From Andrena cerasifolii (lineage: Eukaryota; Arthropoda; Insecta; Hymenoptera; Andrenidae): DNA of 64,000 bases. The notes under the pieces are model-generated. The model made no database searches. It was not told the origin of the DNA and saw only the letters and a program-made list of their open reading frames with translations. A program made the translations under genes and the position numbers. Numbering within the stretch: position 1 is the stretch's first letter; each line of letters opens with the position of its first letter. The stretch is from NCBI RefSeq assembly GCF_050908995.1, contig NC_135130.1, forward strand, positions 10,347,001 through 10,411,000, written 5' to 3'. Below are positions 11,603-24,203 of this stretch, piece after piece.

Positions 11603-14600
11603 AGAATCGCTGCGAGACGGATGTGGGGCTTTTTCCACCCTCGATCAAGCCGGCGGAGGTAGTTGTAACGATCGAAACGGAAGTCGTTCGGCCAGCGGGA
11701 AGTATCTTCTGTCCCTGATTGCGCGTTAGCGGCGCTCTTGTAATTCCCTGGCCGTGGGGAATAATTAAAAGCACGAGCCCACGAGAGATAATTATGTCGA
11801 CGGTAAATTGCGCGGCGCGCCTCCGACCCTTGTAGCCAACAACGCGGGCGCGCGCACACACACGTTGAAACCGCACGCGTCCACCGGTTTACGCTGATAC
11901 CGCGACTGGCCACTGCGAAAGTGGCATGCACTTTCGGCCACAAGCGTAATACTGGCTGATAACCTCAAACGCAGTCGACCACTGCCGACCAACTTTCCCC
12001 TCTGTGTCACCTGTCCCCTCTGTTTAACAGTCCACGCCTACCCCCGTCGCGTTTTCCTCCGACGGGGATAGTCTGCGAGAATTATCGAGCAGCCGATTAC
12101 ACGAAAAAAAAGCAGGCACCGCCCCCTGCGGTGCAATAGGAAAAACATACGTTTCCTTGGACAACGAACTGCGGGGCTCCCTCAGATCAGCTGTTTTGAT
12201 AAAATACTGGGTTAGCGAAGGGTTATTAGTTCGCGTCGGACGATTACGTCGAGCGAATCTACTTGCAAAGTTCTGCAACTGTTAGCTCGCGATATGTTTG
12301 TTCGGTAAGGAGGCTAGGCAGCTTGAAAAATGATGGAGCGAGGCCTATGCTTCGTCCGAACGAGGTCTCATTTTACGAGTCGATATCGCTCCGTATTCCA
12401 GTAAATTCACCATGCGCGGGAAACCTTCCCAGCTCCCAGAGATTCTCTGAAAGACGCTTCGGAGCACAGTGCAATAGATGATCACGGATAAGCCTTTCGA
12501 GGGGCGATTCCATGGGAAAGAGTGGATAAAATGTAATGCAAGAGAGGATAAATAAACGGAGGGAATATCGTAGCAGGGGTAGCTGCGAAGATGTTTGTCT
12601 TGGCAAAGCTAAAAGGGACTACAGCGACGCGCTACTATACAGTATCCCTTCGCATCTTTTCCTCTTCACCAAAGGGGATCGTTACGTGTATTGGAGGAGG
12701 AAGCGAGTCTATTTTACGTTATCGAGCGGAAACAAATGTTTCCTTTGCATAACAACAAGAACCTATCAGCTGCAACAGACTTCTACACTGAGATGATTAT
12801 ATTTCATGCAGCGCGATTTGCTTCCAAGAAACAGGATTGTATTACTCACCCGGCGTCATGGAATATCTCCAGGAGCTCTTGTATCCCCGTGTCATCGGAG
12901 CAAGAACCATGAAATTATCTGTCGCCGTTGGACTTATTTTCCCGTCGCGCAGGAAATGCTATCGTATCGCTTGAAGCAATGGAAACTCCGAGCCCTAATC
13001 TTGATGACAGTGACACCTTGGGGACTTTACCACTGGAGTCGAACTATTTCGTCTTTTACGCCGAGGATGGCACCGCGGAGCAGCCGCTTTTCAGGCACCC
13101 GGGGTAGCAGTGTGCACGCTGTTTTGCTGATTTACATGCGCGCGTACACGCGCAGCACGCGAGGGCGCGAGCGGGAACAGAAGTTTGCACAGGCGAGCCT
13201 GAAGGTAACGGTGCATTATAATGTTGATTTATGCGCTTACGATGCATAACGAGGCGTGCAACGCAATTCTGGTGGGCGGCGTCAGGCAATGCTGTTACGT
13301 TTAACAAACTCAAGGAACATTAGTATCCGAGTCGAATCACGGGGCAACACGTCTCCGCGCGGAACGGCGTGGAATGCTGGCGACGTTCACCGAAATCTCT
13401 GCCATCCGTCATGCGGCGCTGTTCTACGCGTAAGCGTCAAGTCTCGCAGCAGCGGGGATTATTCATTCCCGCGGCGAACATGTCCCCGAATAAACAGCGA
13501 GCATCCGCGATTTGACTAATTAGCCAGGTCGCCTTGCCTCGTCTACTCGGAATCTACCGAGGAGCTGTGGCAATTTTTAAGCACCCGCCAGCAAGTCAAG
13601 TACCTCGCGGAAAGATTGCGCCGATGAGTGTTCAATATGAAAACCCGCTGGGCTCTTTGAGGGCCCGTGACTTTTGGTACGCGCACGCCACGAGCCATTT
13701 CGTGAGCGATATTAACCTGACTGGCGGAACTGACATCGTAAGAGGCATTTGACATAAACTGACGGTTCTACGCCGGTTGCACGTCAAAAGGAAGCTCGTC
13801 GTTTGCCGCCAGGAGCGTCGGAGCAAACGGCGCCACTTGAACGCTCGGGACGCCAGGTAATTTCAACCTCAAAGCACCACGTCAGATGACGTTGGGGAGA
13901 TCGATTCGCGTCCGTTTGATATCCATGAGGCGATACCTGAGCCCCGACTGTGGACGTTTAGAATCCTACTCCGGAGGACCGGACGTTTTCCCAGACTCGG
14001 TTACGAGACACCGAGTCTGAGGACTCGGCTTGACCGCCGAGGACTCCATTGTGAAATTAGTAGAAGCCGGTCCGTTAAAGTGTCCGGCTGCAAAATGGAT
14101 CCCAATTTACATGCAAATATAACAGGGAATCGGCGAAATCGTTTCCTAAGGTATTCGAGAGCTATCGGTCCCACGGTCAGGTAATTAACGATATACGCGG
14201 ACCGGTGGAATAGGAAGTGGCCAGGCGTTAGCCGCAAACGTTCACGATCCTATCGTCGACGGGGAATATCGGGCCACTGCGACATGAATTGCAACGGTTC
14301 GATCGCCGATTCGATAAACGACGGCCGCTCTCGGATTAGCCATCGATCACCGGCGGCCAGTCACCGTCCCCGGTGATGAATTCAGCGATGAAGATAGTGC
14401 AAAATCTCGTAATTGAAACATACTGCAATCCTCTGCGGCCTCTGTCACGTTTAACGCGCGTTAACTTACCGCGGTTAGGTCGGGACAACGTCCACGGCTT
14501 TCCTTGGTCTAATTCCATCTCGGAAGTCACGCTCTGTCGCCATGCGGAATATTAACGAGACCGTTCTGCCGGCAAGTGGAAGGACATTGAAAAATAGCTT

Positions 14601-17600
14601 GGGAGATCGCAAGCAACAAACGGGAGAGCTCGGCCGAAAGAAAAGGGCTAGCCAGAGGGAGTATCATAAAACTGAACGGTCGCAACATCCTCACGAGCCA
14701 CTGGCGCTAGAAGGAAACATCGCGATACACGATAATCTCCTTAAAAAGGTAGCCCCGAGGATTCCCGCAATTTCGCACGTCCGCAAACTCGTTTATCGCT
14801 GCGGGCTCCGAGAAGAGGGGAACTTAAAGCCAATAAGGGCATTAATCGCAGCCTGCTGTATCCATTGCAGCACCGCGGCACGTACTTCTCGATTTCGACC
14901 GTCATTTCCGGGAACGAATCAAATCTCCCAGCCGCCCGCAATTTCCGCGTAGGCCGAGGCTCGGTCTTGGAGGTGCCTCGAGGCCCGTGGGCCAGCTAGG
15001 AAAATAAAAAGAAAACGTTAGTGGGAACCCCGAGCGCAGCATGGAAGTCCGAACCGTAATAACGGGCCGCGTGTGCTCCAGTCGTAAATATTTCTTATTG
15101 AGCTGGCTGGATTGTATCGGCGGCCTGCCATTTCTTCGGGGATCTCCTTAAAGGGGGCCAGGCACGAGATATTCGGAAACTTTCCAGACCGTACTTCACC
15201 GTCGCCGTATAACTTTCAACGGCGCAAAAATTCTCCCTTTTTGTCACTGCTCGTGTCGTATTTGCGATTACGTCGCTCACCGATATTAATGTTTCATAAA
15301 GGGACCCTTCGGTTTTACTTTCCCGCCCGCTGGGAATGGCACCCTTCGCCGGACGTCTGTTAGAGAGGAATAAACGGGTGTTCGCCTTGATGGGGCTATA
15401 CCGAGGGTGGAAGGTATTTTTTTATTAGGGTTGTAAGTGGTGTGTCGTAGAATTGCCGGGCGGAGAAATATCGTGTCCCCGAAACGTGTATCCCCCGCGT
15501 GTTTCGTGGAAATCGTATCTTTGTTCGAGTGAGATTGACTATCAGCTTTGCTTTTATAGCATATTGGAATTTCCCGCCGTCACTTCTCCAAGCAGGAGAT
15601 CATCGCCTCTCCGCCGCGATCAAAACATCGACGAACGTTCCGCGCTCGCCTCGATCACATTCACTCGAGGCTTATACTTATTCATACAAGTGGCAGCGTT
15701 TAATGTCCGGCATAACGAACGTCGATTATACAACGGCGGACGAAAATCCCGAAAAACGTCCACGCGTGCTGTTTGCAATCGCGGAACTTTACGGACCAGT
15801 GAAATGGAAACCGCGCGATTCTCGCTCGAGCGTTAAAATCGCAGATAATGTTATCGTTGCGGGGGCCCGGCACAGAAAGAAACGATCGAATTCCCGCGGA
15901 CACATGTTCCCGCCGGCATAATGCCTTCGTAAATCTCGTGGACAGGCTGGTATACGCTCGGGGAACGTCGTCGAAGTTTCCTCGTTCCGAATGGATCGCA
16001 CGGCTGTACCTTTGAAGATGAATACCCGTGGCCCAGGGGGTTGCGGAGGTTAAGGGGGCTGAGGGGGTGGTTGGAATACTTCCATGGAAAGTACTTGCAA
16101 CCCCTGACGCTCTCATCCCACCCCGGCTGGAAATCTTACAGGGACACATTTTGGCTTGCGAAACTTTCCGGCAGATTGTCGGCCAGCTCTGAGGACAATC
16201 TACAAATTCTTCGGTAAATCGTTGAAGATGAAGAACGCGCGGATCCCTCCTGAGGTGTTTTTCAAAGGTCGCGGCGAATCCATTTGCCGATCGATTAGCC
16301 GACACGTGGAGCAAATCGAGCCGACACGGCTCCGTGAAGGAGCGTTTGACAAATTATAAGATTAATCGCGGGGGATTTCGGCCCGTCGGGATATCATCAA
16401 TTATTTTTTTGCGAGGGCCGAGTCCAATTACGCGCCGGCGAACGTGCCCGGTTCCTGCGCCAGCCGAGGGTCACGTCGGTTAATGATACCTTCTCGTTTC
16501 TTTTCAGCTCGGACTCGAGCCTTACGTCTTGATTACCGCGACTTCATTACTCAAAAAGAACCGCTCCTCCAGCCTGGACGGGACTTGAAAGAGGACGGAT
16601 GCGTTCATTCGGCAGAGTTTAAACGCTGCTCCTCCTTCGGGGTCCCGGCGAGCAAATTAAAATAAACGCGATTAAAACGTGACTCGATTTCACGGCTGGC
16701 CTCGCCGCGCCGCCGAAATCGATGTCCCGAGCCAGCAACAGGGAAGATCAAACGAGGAATGGTACCGAATTCGGACTCCCGCTCTCCTGGCGTTTCTTTC
16801 TTCTCGCTGGAGTGACATTTTCCAGGCAAGCGCGCGGACCGCGGCTGAGAACCTTGGCAGGGAAGTCAGGCGGGACCCCGCGAGATTTAATCGGGCAACT
16901 TTTCCGCGCGTGAATCTCTCGCCCCTTATCGGCCTTCTGCGAACACTGTCCGCGGAAACGGCTCGCTTCCTGCCGCGCCATCGGTATTTCATAAAGCAGT
17001 TAGCCTGGCGGCCGTCGGTTTCCGGTCCGCGCGGCAGTTTCCGGCGCGGACGCGAGCATACATCGACGCTTAAAACCATGGACACGCTTCCTGTTAATCC
17101 CAGGGAAATCCATATTGGAGGGGTTCACGCGCCTGGGCCATTCAGGGAAAATTGATCGCGGCCGGAAGCTCGCGTCCAGACCGTTCGGAGCGTGTGCTCC
17201 ACTCTGTTCCAGCGCGAGCTCACCGCGCTCAAGTCGAGGGGCCACGATTCCCCGGCGCAATGTAAAATGTATCAACTTGGAGCGGTTCGCCCAAGTTCCC
17301 GCCAACTTGCCTTCACTCCTTGCAGCTCTCTCCCTCTGTGAGTCAGACGCAACGCGCTGCGATTTGCTAGGAACGTTTTTCCAGAGATTAGGTGGAAACG
17401 TCAGGTGAAAATGTCACAGAAATGTTATAGCGCGTTTAATAAGGAATCCCTGCCGATATAGACGCTGCCATGACCTAATCAAATCAATTTTCATTTGCGC
17501 GCCATTAACGTTAAACTTGCATTCGACTGAAATTATTCGCGCCAAAGTTTCGGCTCCCGATTCGGACAAACTTAGCCGCATTGCATCGCTGAGTTCAATA

Positions 17601-17762
17601 TTGGCACTGAGGTCGATTGACGGGATACTTTGGCGCTGCTCTCAGGATCAACGTTTCGTGCGTGACGAAAGAGTATAATTTTACACCGTCTTTTTTTGTC
17701 TGCTTGGGAACTAAGAATAGGCGTGAAGTGGCGTGAAGCTGGAAACTATGAATAGGCGATGG
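11603..17762. other. non-coding stretch, no gene recognised
   Basis: Strongly mosaic, GC-rich at 11600-12060, 16680-17250 and around 15500-16350. A cluster of complementary octamers lies at 13993-14028. Three G5 runs at 16036-16066 could form a quadruplex. The long minus-strand frame at 15700-16314 (204 codons) and other frames show no domain. No RNA gene was recognised. Confidence 0.5.
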
Positions 17763-18230
17763 TTTACAAATATACGAATGCTACGAATAAAATTCGAATA
17801 TTTGAGTATTCTGATGTTATTATTCGAATAGTATGGTGTGAAGTAGGTTGAAATTAGCTTACAAGATTTCACCCTGACAAATGAACCTAAAGAACTTGAT
17901 TTATAATTCACACCATACTATTCGAGTACATCAGTATTCGAATACTTGGATATTCGAATAGTATTCGAATACTTGTATATTCGAATAGTATTCGAATAGT
18001 TAAATATTCGAATAGTATTCGAATACTTAAATATTCGAATAGTTAAAATACTTAAATATTCGACTAGTATTCGAATACTTGGATATTCGAATAGTATTCG
18101 AATACTTGGATATTTGAATAGTATTCGAATACTTGGATATTCGAATTATATTCGCGAAATAATTGAGCAACTGAAGTATTCGAATACTATTCGAATACCA
18201 AAAAATTCGACACATAGTCCCAGCCGTAGT
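17763..18230. mobile_element. ATTCGAAT-rich dispersed repeat, copy 2, expanded
   Basis: This is a second copy of the element at 3342-3559. It shares the opening TTTACAA then CGAATGCTACGAATAAAA, and the closing ATTATATTCGC(G/A)AAATAATTGAGC through CAGCCGTAGT. Between them the motif TATTCGAATA and its spaced variant (GTATTCGAATACTTGGATATT) are repeated many times, so the internal array is expanded relative to copy 1. A separate inverted repeat is nested near the left side. Reading frames through it encode only monotonous Ser/Asn/Ile/Tyr repeats and are not genes. Confidence 0.65.
17823..17927. mobile_element. nested 105-bp inverted-repeat insertion
   Basis: The arms at 17823-17842 and 17908-17927 are inverted repeats that match at 19 of 20 positions (CGAATAGTATGGTGTGAA in the left arm) around a 65-base spacer. 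The spacer does not resemble the ATTCGAAT repeat around it. Read as an insertion, the unit GTATGGTGTGAA...TTCACACCATAC is flanked on both sides by TA, which fits a TA target duplication as made by Tc1/mariner-type elements. The superfamily is an inference. Confidence 0.5.
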
Positions 18231-20836
18231 CCGTGGGCCTAGAGCTACATACATATACGTGAAATGATCGCGAGGAACACCTGTATACCTAATAGCTTGT
18301 AGCCGTGGAAGTACCCACGATAGTTGAGTCTTCAGAATTTTCTGCTTGTTACAAGCAGCCCGTACGTCGACGCAGGCATCCACCCCAAGTGTCTCCGAAA
18401 CGACATATAGATAGAGACTCGGATATTGTTATTCTCTAGATGGTAGATATGAGTGGCGCCAGCTTGCCTTGACGTCCCACCCTCGTTTAAGGAATATGAC
18501 GTATCTTCCTTCTCTACTGTACCTCGAAATACCCTACCCACCAGCTACTCCCACTTATCCGGCCACTCCACCGTCACGATTCGGGTCTCCCCAGCAGACA
18601 CCCACGCAACAAAGGCCCGGGGTGCAAGGGAACGACGTTCTCAAGTACTTTCCTCTCGCGTCGACCGCGAAATATACCTACTCCTTCCACTTCAGCCACG
18701 ATATTATTCGCTGATCCCTCAAGTCGAGTCCCGACAGTCTGATTCTGAGAGATTAGACGCCTTTGAACGACGCTCTAGCCCGACGCGGACTTTTGACTGA
18801 ACGATGTTCGTGCCACTGGCCCAACCCAGGTGTCCTGACGCCCAGACCCAACTCTCGCGTCTGCGCCTCAAGACTGTTTCGCAATATAATTATAATCCGG
18901 CGTTCTAATAACTAACCGAAACTTGAGCTGAGTTCGCAACGGTTCCGCATCGATAACAGCCCACGCGCGGCCACTGGATTGGGGGTGTATGAATATTCAG
19001 CCGCATTACGTACTTATTGCATTATAGCCGTGACGTGGCGCGCCGGATAACGCCGCAAATTTTCCGACTCCACTTCTCCACCACCCCGTATACCGGTCAC
19101 GTATCAATGCTACAATCGTAACACTCAATGAAACTGACCAGGCTCCCATAACTCGGCGACATAGCCCTCTTCTCTTCCGCCCCATTTACCCGGCCGGAAG
19201 CGTCAACAAATCGAGCGTATCTGTCCGCGCGCGGTCGTCCTCGTACACGTAAGTCATTCACAGTCGGGCAGCGTCGAAGAAATCCCCCACGCCCTCGTAA
19301 AGCACGGACCTCGCCGAGGATTGGCTTATTGAATCGCCACGAATCCTCCAGTTCAATTAAGGACGCCACTCGTACCGTCAACAGGAGCGCCGCTCCGTGG
19401 CTACGAGTACATTAGGGGGTGCCTAGAAGAGGACGCCACGGAGGGTGGGACGCAGAGGGGCAAGATAGCTGTTAGGGGGTAAATGGGCAACTAGATACCC
19501 TCTCCTATCGACGCGGGGCGGACGGGGTGTACATAGCGGCGCAACCGGAACTCCGGGTCTCCCCGTTCCGAATGCTAATAGGGTAATTAACAATCTCGGT
19601 ATTAGCTGCCAAGAACGCGTACTAACAATATGTCATCGGACACCAAATTTGCGGCAAACTCGCGCGTCGTTCCTCTGGAATTCCACCATTCAGGGCCCCG
19701 CGATTCCGTCGAGTTTTATCGCCCTTCTGCAGTGCCTCCGGAAAATTCAACCACGTCTATTTGACAGTACCTGCTGGCGACCCTGTCTGCCTTGCAGTTG
19801 ATTGAATTCCTGTTCGTCGAAGCTACGGCTTGTTTTAAACGGAATGTTTAATTTCACGCGCCATCACTAGACGCCATCGTGTCAGCAACCTTGCAACTCA
19901 CCCTAGTGGATTAATTACTCTGTCCGATCCAGGGGATTTACGGAGCGACAGTGACATTTTTAAATGTTTGACGAACCTCAGATTTTCTCCCTGTAAAAGG
20001 TTGTGTAATCTTCCACTAAGATAGCGTTCAGGTAGCGACGGTCCAGCCTTCATTGCAGCAGGAGGGAAACGAGATATTTCAAGACGGAGGGGCAACTCGT
20101 TCCGCGCGGACGGCAACAGATGTGTTACATGAAGTTTGCTCGCCGTGAGCTTGTAATGATTTGACAGCGACTCGCTGCAGCCGATGGAGGAGAGAAGTTC
20201 CCAGCCAGCTAACGATTCGATTTGGCAGAAGTTAAGGCTCCTTCAGAAAATTCCGCTCGAGCTTGAGTTTTCCGCATCGGGGTCCACGTTGTTTGGACCC
20301 CCTCGCTCTTCGGCGACGATATTTCTTCCCCCTTTAATTCCCCCCTTCGGAACTACGTCTTAGGATTCTTGTAGATACCGGATGTTGCACTTCCAGCGAA
20401 GTCTTCTACGTCCTCTGAGCTGGAAGTTTCCACGGGAACTTCAAAGTTTATTAACTCCGTAGCGATTATTGCTAAAGTATTTCCTGTCATCCCAGGCTTC
20501 GATCTCCGCCCGAGGTCCCTCCTTCGCCGTCTTAATCTGCCTCTTTATTTCCAGGGCAATCGCCGTGCTTAATGTCGCAATGTTAATCAGACAGAGCCGC
20601 TAAATGCTCGGCGGGATCCTCCCGAAGGGAAAAACGTCCCCAGCCCGAACAATGACCCGCTAACTGCCACCCCTGTGTTGTCGTCCTGAGAATCACTATC
20701 GCGCCGATTACCATGGCTGCCGTCTGCTTTTTTACGAGAGCCTTTACCCGGTTAAACGACATCACTTTGCATTCCACCTCTCTCTTTCCCTCCCTCGATC
20801 GTTATTCGAACTGCGAGCCTAAGAACATTCAGCGGG
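18231..20836. other. non-coding stretch, no gene recognised
   Basis: Ordinary mixed sequence. TTAGGGGGT occurs twice (near 19411 and 19474) in a G-rich patch. Open frames are short and unremarkable. Confidence 0.5.
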
Positions 20837-21970
20837 GAAGAAATTAAAGAAGTTTAAGAAATTTAAGAAATTTAAGAAATTTAAGAAATTTAAGAAATTT
20901 AAGAAATTTAAGAAATTTAAGAAATTTAAGAAATATAAGAAATTTAAGAAATTTAAGAAATTTAAGAAATATAAGAAATTTAAGAAATTTAAGAAATTTA
21001 AGAAATTTAAGGAATTTAAGGAATTTAAGAAATTTAAGGAATTTAAGAAATTTAAGGAATTTAAGAAATTTAAGAAAATTAAGAAATTTAAGAAATTTAA
21101 GAAATTTAAGGAATTTAAGGAATTTAAGGAATTTAAGGAATTTAAGAAATTTAAGAAATTTAAGAAATTCAAGAAATTCAGGAAATTCAAGAAATTCAAG
21201 AAATTCAAGAAATTCAAGAAATTTAAGAAATTTAAGAAATTTAAGAAATTTAAGAAATTTAAGAAATTTAAGAAATTTAAGAAATATAAGAAATTTAAGA
21301 AATATAAGAAATTTAAGAAATTTAAGAAATTTAAGAAATTTAAGAAATTTAAGAAATTTAAGAAATTTAAGAAATTTAAGGAATTTAAGAAATTTAAGGA
21401 ATTTAAGAAATTTAAGAAAATTAAGGAATTTAAGAAAATTAAGAAATTTAAGAAATTTAAGAAATTTAAGAAATTTAAGAAATTTAAGAAATTTAAGAAA
21501 TTTAAGGAATTTAAGGAATTTAAGGAATTTAAGAAATTTAAGGAATTTCAGGAATTTAAGAAATTTAAGAAATTTAAGGAATTTAAGGAATTTAAGAAAT
21601 TTAAGGAATTTAAGGAATTTAAGGAATTTAAGAAATTTAAGAAATTTAAGAAATTTAAGAAATTTAAGAAATTCAAGAAATTCAAGAAATTTAAGAAATT
21701 TAAGAAATTTAAGAAATTTAAGAAATTTAAGAAATTTAAGAAATTTAAGAAATTTAAGAAATTTAAGAAATTTAAGAAATTTAAGGAATTTAAGGAATTT
21801 AAGAAATTTAAGAAATTTAAGGAATTTAAGAAATTTAAGAAATTTAAGAAATTTAAGAAATTTAAGAAATTTAAGAAATTTAAGAAACTTAAAAAACTTA
21901 AAAAACTTAAGAAATTTAAGAAATTTAAGAAACTTAAAAAACTTAAGAAATTTACAAAATTTAAGAAATT
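20837..21970. repeat. 9-bp satellite array (AGAAATTTA)n, about 126 units
   Basis: Tandem copies of the 9-mer AGAAATTTA run for about 1.13 kb. Variant units are AGGAATTTA, AGAAATTCA, AGAAATATA, AGAAAATTA and AAAAACTTA. Because 9 is a multiple of 3, frames through the array stay open: the minus strand reads Asn-Phe-Leu repeats and the plus strand Lys-Lys-Phe repeats. I do not regard either as a gene, since there is no flanking coding context. Variant units occur in blocks that recur after about 340-350 bp, which indicates a higher-order repeat from segmental duplication inside the array. Confidence 0.97.
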
Positions 21971-24203
21971 GTCTTTGCTCTTTCGTATCCCCTTAGTGAG
22001 TTTAGAAGAGTTAGTGCGTTGAAGGCTTTAATTAAATATTTAGGAATACCAGGGAATACGAATTGTTCAATTTCGACAGAGTCTATATTTCTTGGTGCCG
22101 ACGAAGTTTTTGAAAAGTACAGTGCACTTTCACAAAGAATCGGCGAGTACCAGAGGCACAATTAGGACGATCGTTAGAAAACCTTCCACCAAGGGCCCTC
22201 GTACTTTGATTATTCTAAGGCCCCAGTGCCTTTGCACGCAGAAAGAGTTATACCTGGGTTTCCCTGAAGGATTCCACAATGATCCTTTGTGCAGGGCTCT
22301 CCAGACTTTCGGTACCGTTCATCGAGGATGCTTGATACGATGAATGTAATAACACCGGGTGGTGAAATATTTACGGTACAAGTAACAAGCCGAGATGTGG
22401 TGACCGTAAGTAACACGAAGGGGGTGAAATGGGAGATTCACGGAAATTTGCGCTCGCAGCGGGGAAGCGAAGTTTGAACGCGCGACAATCCGCACGCGAT
22501 ACCCGGCGATTCTTTTTTCGTTTAGCCATCGTCGCGACAGCGCGACCCGTTATCGGCTCGTTATATCTGCGATTATCACACCTATTTCGCAGGTACGTGC
22601 CGCGGGAATTTATGAACGCTCATTGTGCATGCGTGCCGCATGAACGACACTTTGAGTCGCGTGAAGTGCAATCTCGTTCGGCTATTACCGCGGGCCGTAG
22701 CTTAAGCTTCTGCGACCTTCCGCATTTGCGGGGAAGGCAGCGGTCCGATGATTTCAGCCGAGGAGAGTCAATAAAGCGCTGCGCGGGAGATAGACAGTTT
22801 AAGGGCGAAGTTAAAGGAGGAGGGCCTGGCAGACGGTTAAGGGGCTGCTTGTAACTGGAGCTTCTACAGAGACGGTTACCGGCTGCGTATAAACTTCGTA
22901 TAACAGGCTCGAGTTTGCCCCGCGCGGTAAGTTCCGCAAGATGAAAATGAGAATAGCGAGGGCCGCCTCGTTTCTTATTCATATTCGCGTAAAGGGGGCT
23001 TCATTTGGGTCCCCCGGCGGCATTCCTATTGCCCGTTACGAACGTTGCCTCTATTTGGGGAGGAGTCGCGTCGTTTATACCAACAACTGTCTCGTCTGTC
23101 GGTTTAAGCTCTCCGGCTTCGTGCGCCCACTGTTTTTACAGCACTCAGATTGCAAGCATGTCGGGGTGCTTCTCCCGTGGACCTGCGGGAGCAACTTCTC
23201 TCAGACCGTGGTGTAAACGCAGCTTTCCTTTCCTCGAATGCGCGTTACGTGAAAATGTGACGCGCAGTTTGGGTCGCGATAAAAGAGGAGTGTCTTCAAT
23301 TGTTCAACTATTATTTCCGCGATCGTTGGGCAAAATGCACGCGCACCAGCGACCGCTAATTCGTTATTCGCTGGCCAGAAATTCCGCCGCGTACACACGC
23401 CGCTCGCCAGGGCGTTTTCTTTTTTGTCTCCACCCCTAGCAATTCGAAACGCCATTTTCCGGCCGCTTTGTAAACGTGCGCGGTTTTCATTGTTACTGGC
23501 GGATCCACGGCCGCCTTTGTGCCCGGGAAATTATGCGCGGAGTCCCCGGGACTTTTTGGTTACAATAAGCATTCATCGGGACAATGCGCGTGGCCGCCGC
23601 GTGCGCGTTTTACGTTAAACCGTCCGTGCTGCGTTCACCGGGGGCCCTTTAGCAGCGCGGCTTAATTAGTAAGTGCGAGCGGAAGTGGCGCGATCGCGGA
23701 ATCGGGGTCACCGCTCGGCGGCCTCTATTTTTCCCACGTCTTTTTCCGCTTCGTTTTTCATCAGATACATAGAGCTCTTAATGATTCACACCGCGCCGCG
23801 ATCCCGCAGCCTCCCCCGAAAGCTCGATACCATGATTCCCGGGAAATATTGGCCGCGGCCAACGAATTTATGACGGCCATCAAGCTCTACAACCAGTGGA
23901 AAATGTAATTCGACGTGGATAAAAAGAAATTATGCCATCATACGTGCTCCCATTTCTCGGCAGGGCGATATCATCGCCGGCCGAAAGGAATTATCGGTAG
24001 CAGCCACCGGTACCCGGGACGGTATTAATTTTTACTCACGTATCGCGTTTCTCAGGGCCGCGAGGAGATAATAGTCAGCTCGGGAGGCGATCGCTGCGGC
24101 TGGAATTTATGGGCGTCGATGGGATTATTGATGGCGGCGGGGAGAACCGCTCTCCGAGGGAGAATTTTCGCGAGGAAGGAGGCCTTGTATCTTTATCGAC
24201 TCA
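21971..24203. other. non-coding stretch; weak exon-like piece at 22294-22405
   Basis: 22440-23700 is GC- and CpG-rich. At 22294-22405 a plus-strand open frame is bounded by an acceptor-like TTTGTGCAG and a donor-like GTAAGT. It encodes roughly 37 residues including NVITPGGEIFTVQVTSRDVV. No domain is recognised and the support is weak. Confidence 0.35.

Noticed and set aside
18027..18383. 118-codon minus-strand frame of Ser/Asn/Ile repeats
   Set aside because: Translation of the ATTCGAAT repeat and not of a gene.
20279..20301. Perfect 8-bp hairpin GGGGTCCA/TGGACCCC
   Set aside because: About ten such short hairpins are expected by chance in 64 kb, and there is no other sign of an RNA gene.
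20819..21217. 132-codon Asn-Phe-Leu repeat protein
   Set aside because: Direct translation of the 9-bp satellite array.
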